In this document: positions 63,474 through 64,000 of the stretch, in pieces
Layout: every line of letters begins with the position of its first letter
Position numbering within the stretch: the first letter of the stretch is position 1
Assembly (NCBI RefSeq): GCF_014191715.1
Contig: NZ_JACHWY010000001.1
Coordinates: 434,001 to 498,000, forward strand
Origin: Litorivivens lipolytica
Lineage (GTDB): Bacteria; Pseudomonadota; Gammaproteobacteria; Pseudomonadales; Spongiibacteraceae
Length of the DNA stretch: 64,000 nt
Direction: 5' to 3'
Position numbers and translations under genes: made by a program
The notes under the pieces: model-generated
Seen by the model: only the letters and a program-made list of their open reading frames with translations
Databases searched by the model: none
Told to the model about the DNA's origin: nothing

Positions 63474-64000
<527 letters not shown>

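Overview
The window is a moderately GC-rich, gene-dense stretch of a bacterial chromosome. It has no tRNA, rRNA, CRISPR array or insertion sequence that I could recognise, and no gap over 300 bases without a gene. Gene content points to an aerobic marine-type gammaproteobacterium. The evidence is a gamma-type order smc-zipA-ligA, a full System I cytochrome c maturation operon (ccmABCDEFGHI), a TonB-dependent receptor, and many lipid/steroid/aromatic-type enzymes (ketosteroid isomerase, DUF1214, sulfotransferase, sterol desaturase, LLM flavin enzyme, GMC oxidoreductase, coniferyl-aldehyde-type dehydrogenase). A Cellvibrionales/Spongiibacteraceae-like host is my guess, not something the sequence proves.

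Layout. 1-4205: end of a His-rich secreted protein, then an exported DUF3604 protein, a membrane-anchored parvulin and a HupE/UreJ-type membrane protein in one operon. 4179-8191: lipoprotein, esterase, TetR regulator, LLM oxidoreductase, outer-membrane barrel. 8397-16210: aldehyde dehydrogenase + GMC oxidoreductase, YtfJ, YjbQ, then bioA-potassium channel-extradiol dioxygenase. 16236-21692: SDR + sterol-desaturase-type hydroxylase, an AraC regulator and a large TonB receptor. 21881-28853: TM2 protein, tesA divergent from the ybbA-ybbP-type ABC exporter, TetR + SDR with clear operator-like repeats, mdh. 29113-34546: alkaline-phosphatase-fold phosphoglycerol transferase, Na+/solute symporter, membrane protein and sialidase. 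34770-40532: ttcA followed by the most unusual region. 40642-47600: ccm operon. 47800-55172: smc, zipA, ligA, lytic-transglycosylase-like lipoprotein. 55424-60111: flavoprotein plus KorAB-type 2-oxoacid oxidoreductase. 60190-64000: DUF1214, sulfotransferase, small membrane-anchored protein, ketosteroid isomerase, and the start of katG.

The most interesting system lies at 35711-40532. A single gene encodes a secreted/membrane N-terminus that resembles only the last ring-building domain, membrane helix and C-terminal tail of FliF, fused in frame to a complete three-domain FliG. It is followed by overlapping fliM and fliN, a small membrane protein, a canonical cheY, and an Hpt protein that looks like an isolated CheA P1 domain. 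In this window there is no stator, rod, hook, filament, export apparatus, CheA kinase core or receptor. By alignment from memory with E. coli FliG, all five charged residues used to interact with the stator are replaced. FliM keeps the CheY-binding peptide and CheY keeps all its catalytic residues. The order (fliM-fliN ... cheY ... ccmA) is what would remain if a Pseudomonas-like flagellar/chemotaxis cluster had collapsed by deletion. I infer a membrane-anchored, phosphorelay-controlled C-ring retained for something other than swimming.

Other points of interest are the tesA/ybbA divergent start codons that share bases, 14-bp tandem repeats exactly 21 bp apart before an SDR gene, a 30-bp inverted repeat before its divergent tetR, a 225-bp antisense overlap at the symporter 3' end, and several promoters with a GC-rich stretch directly after the -10 box.
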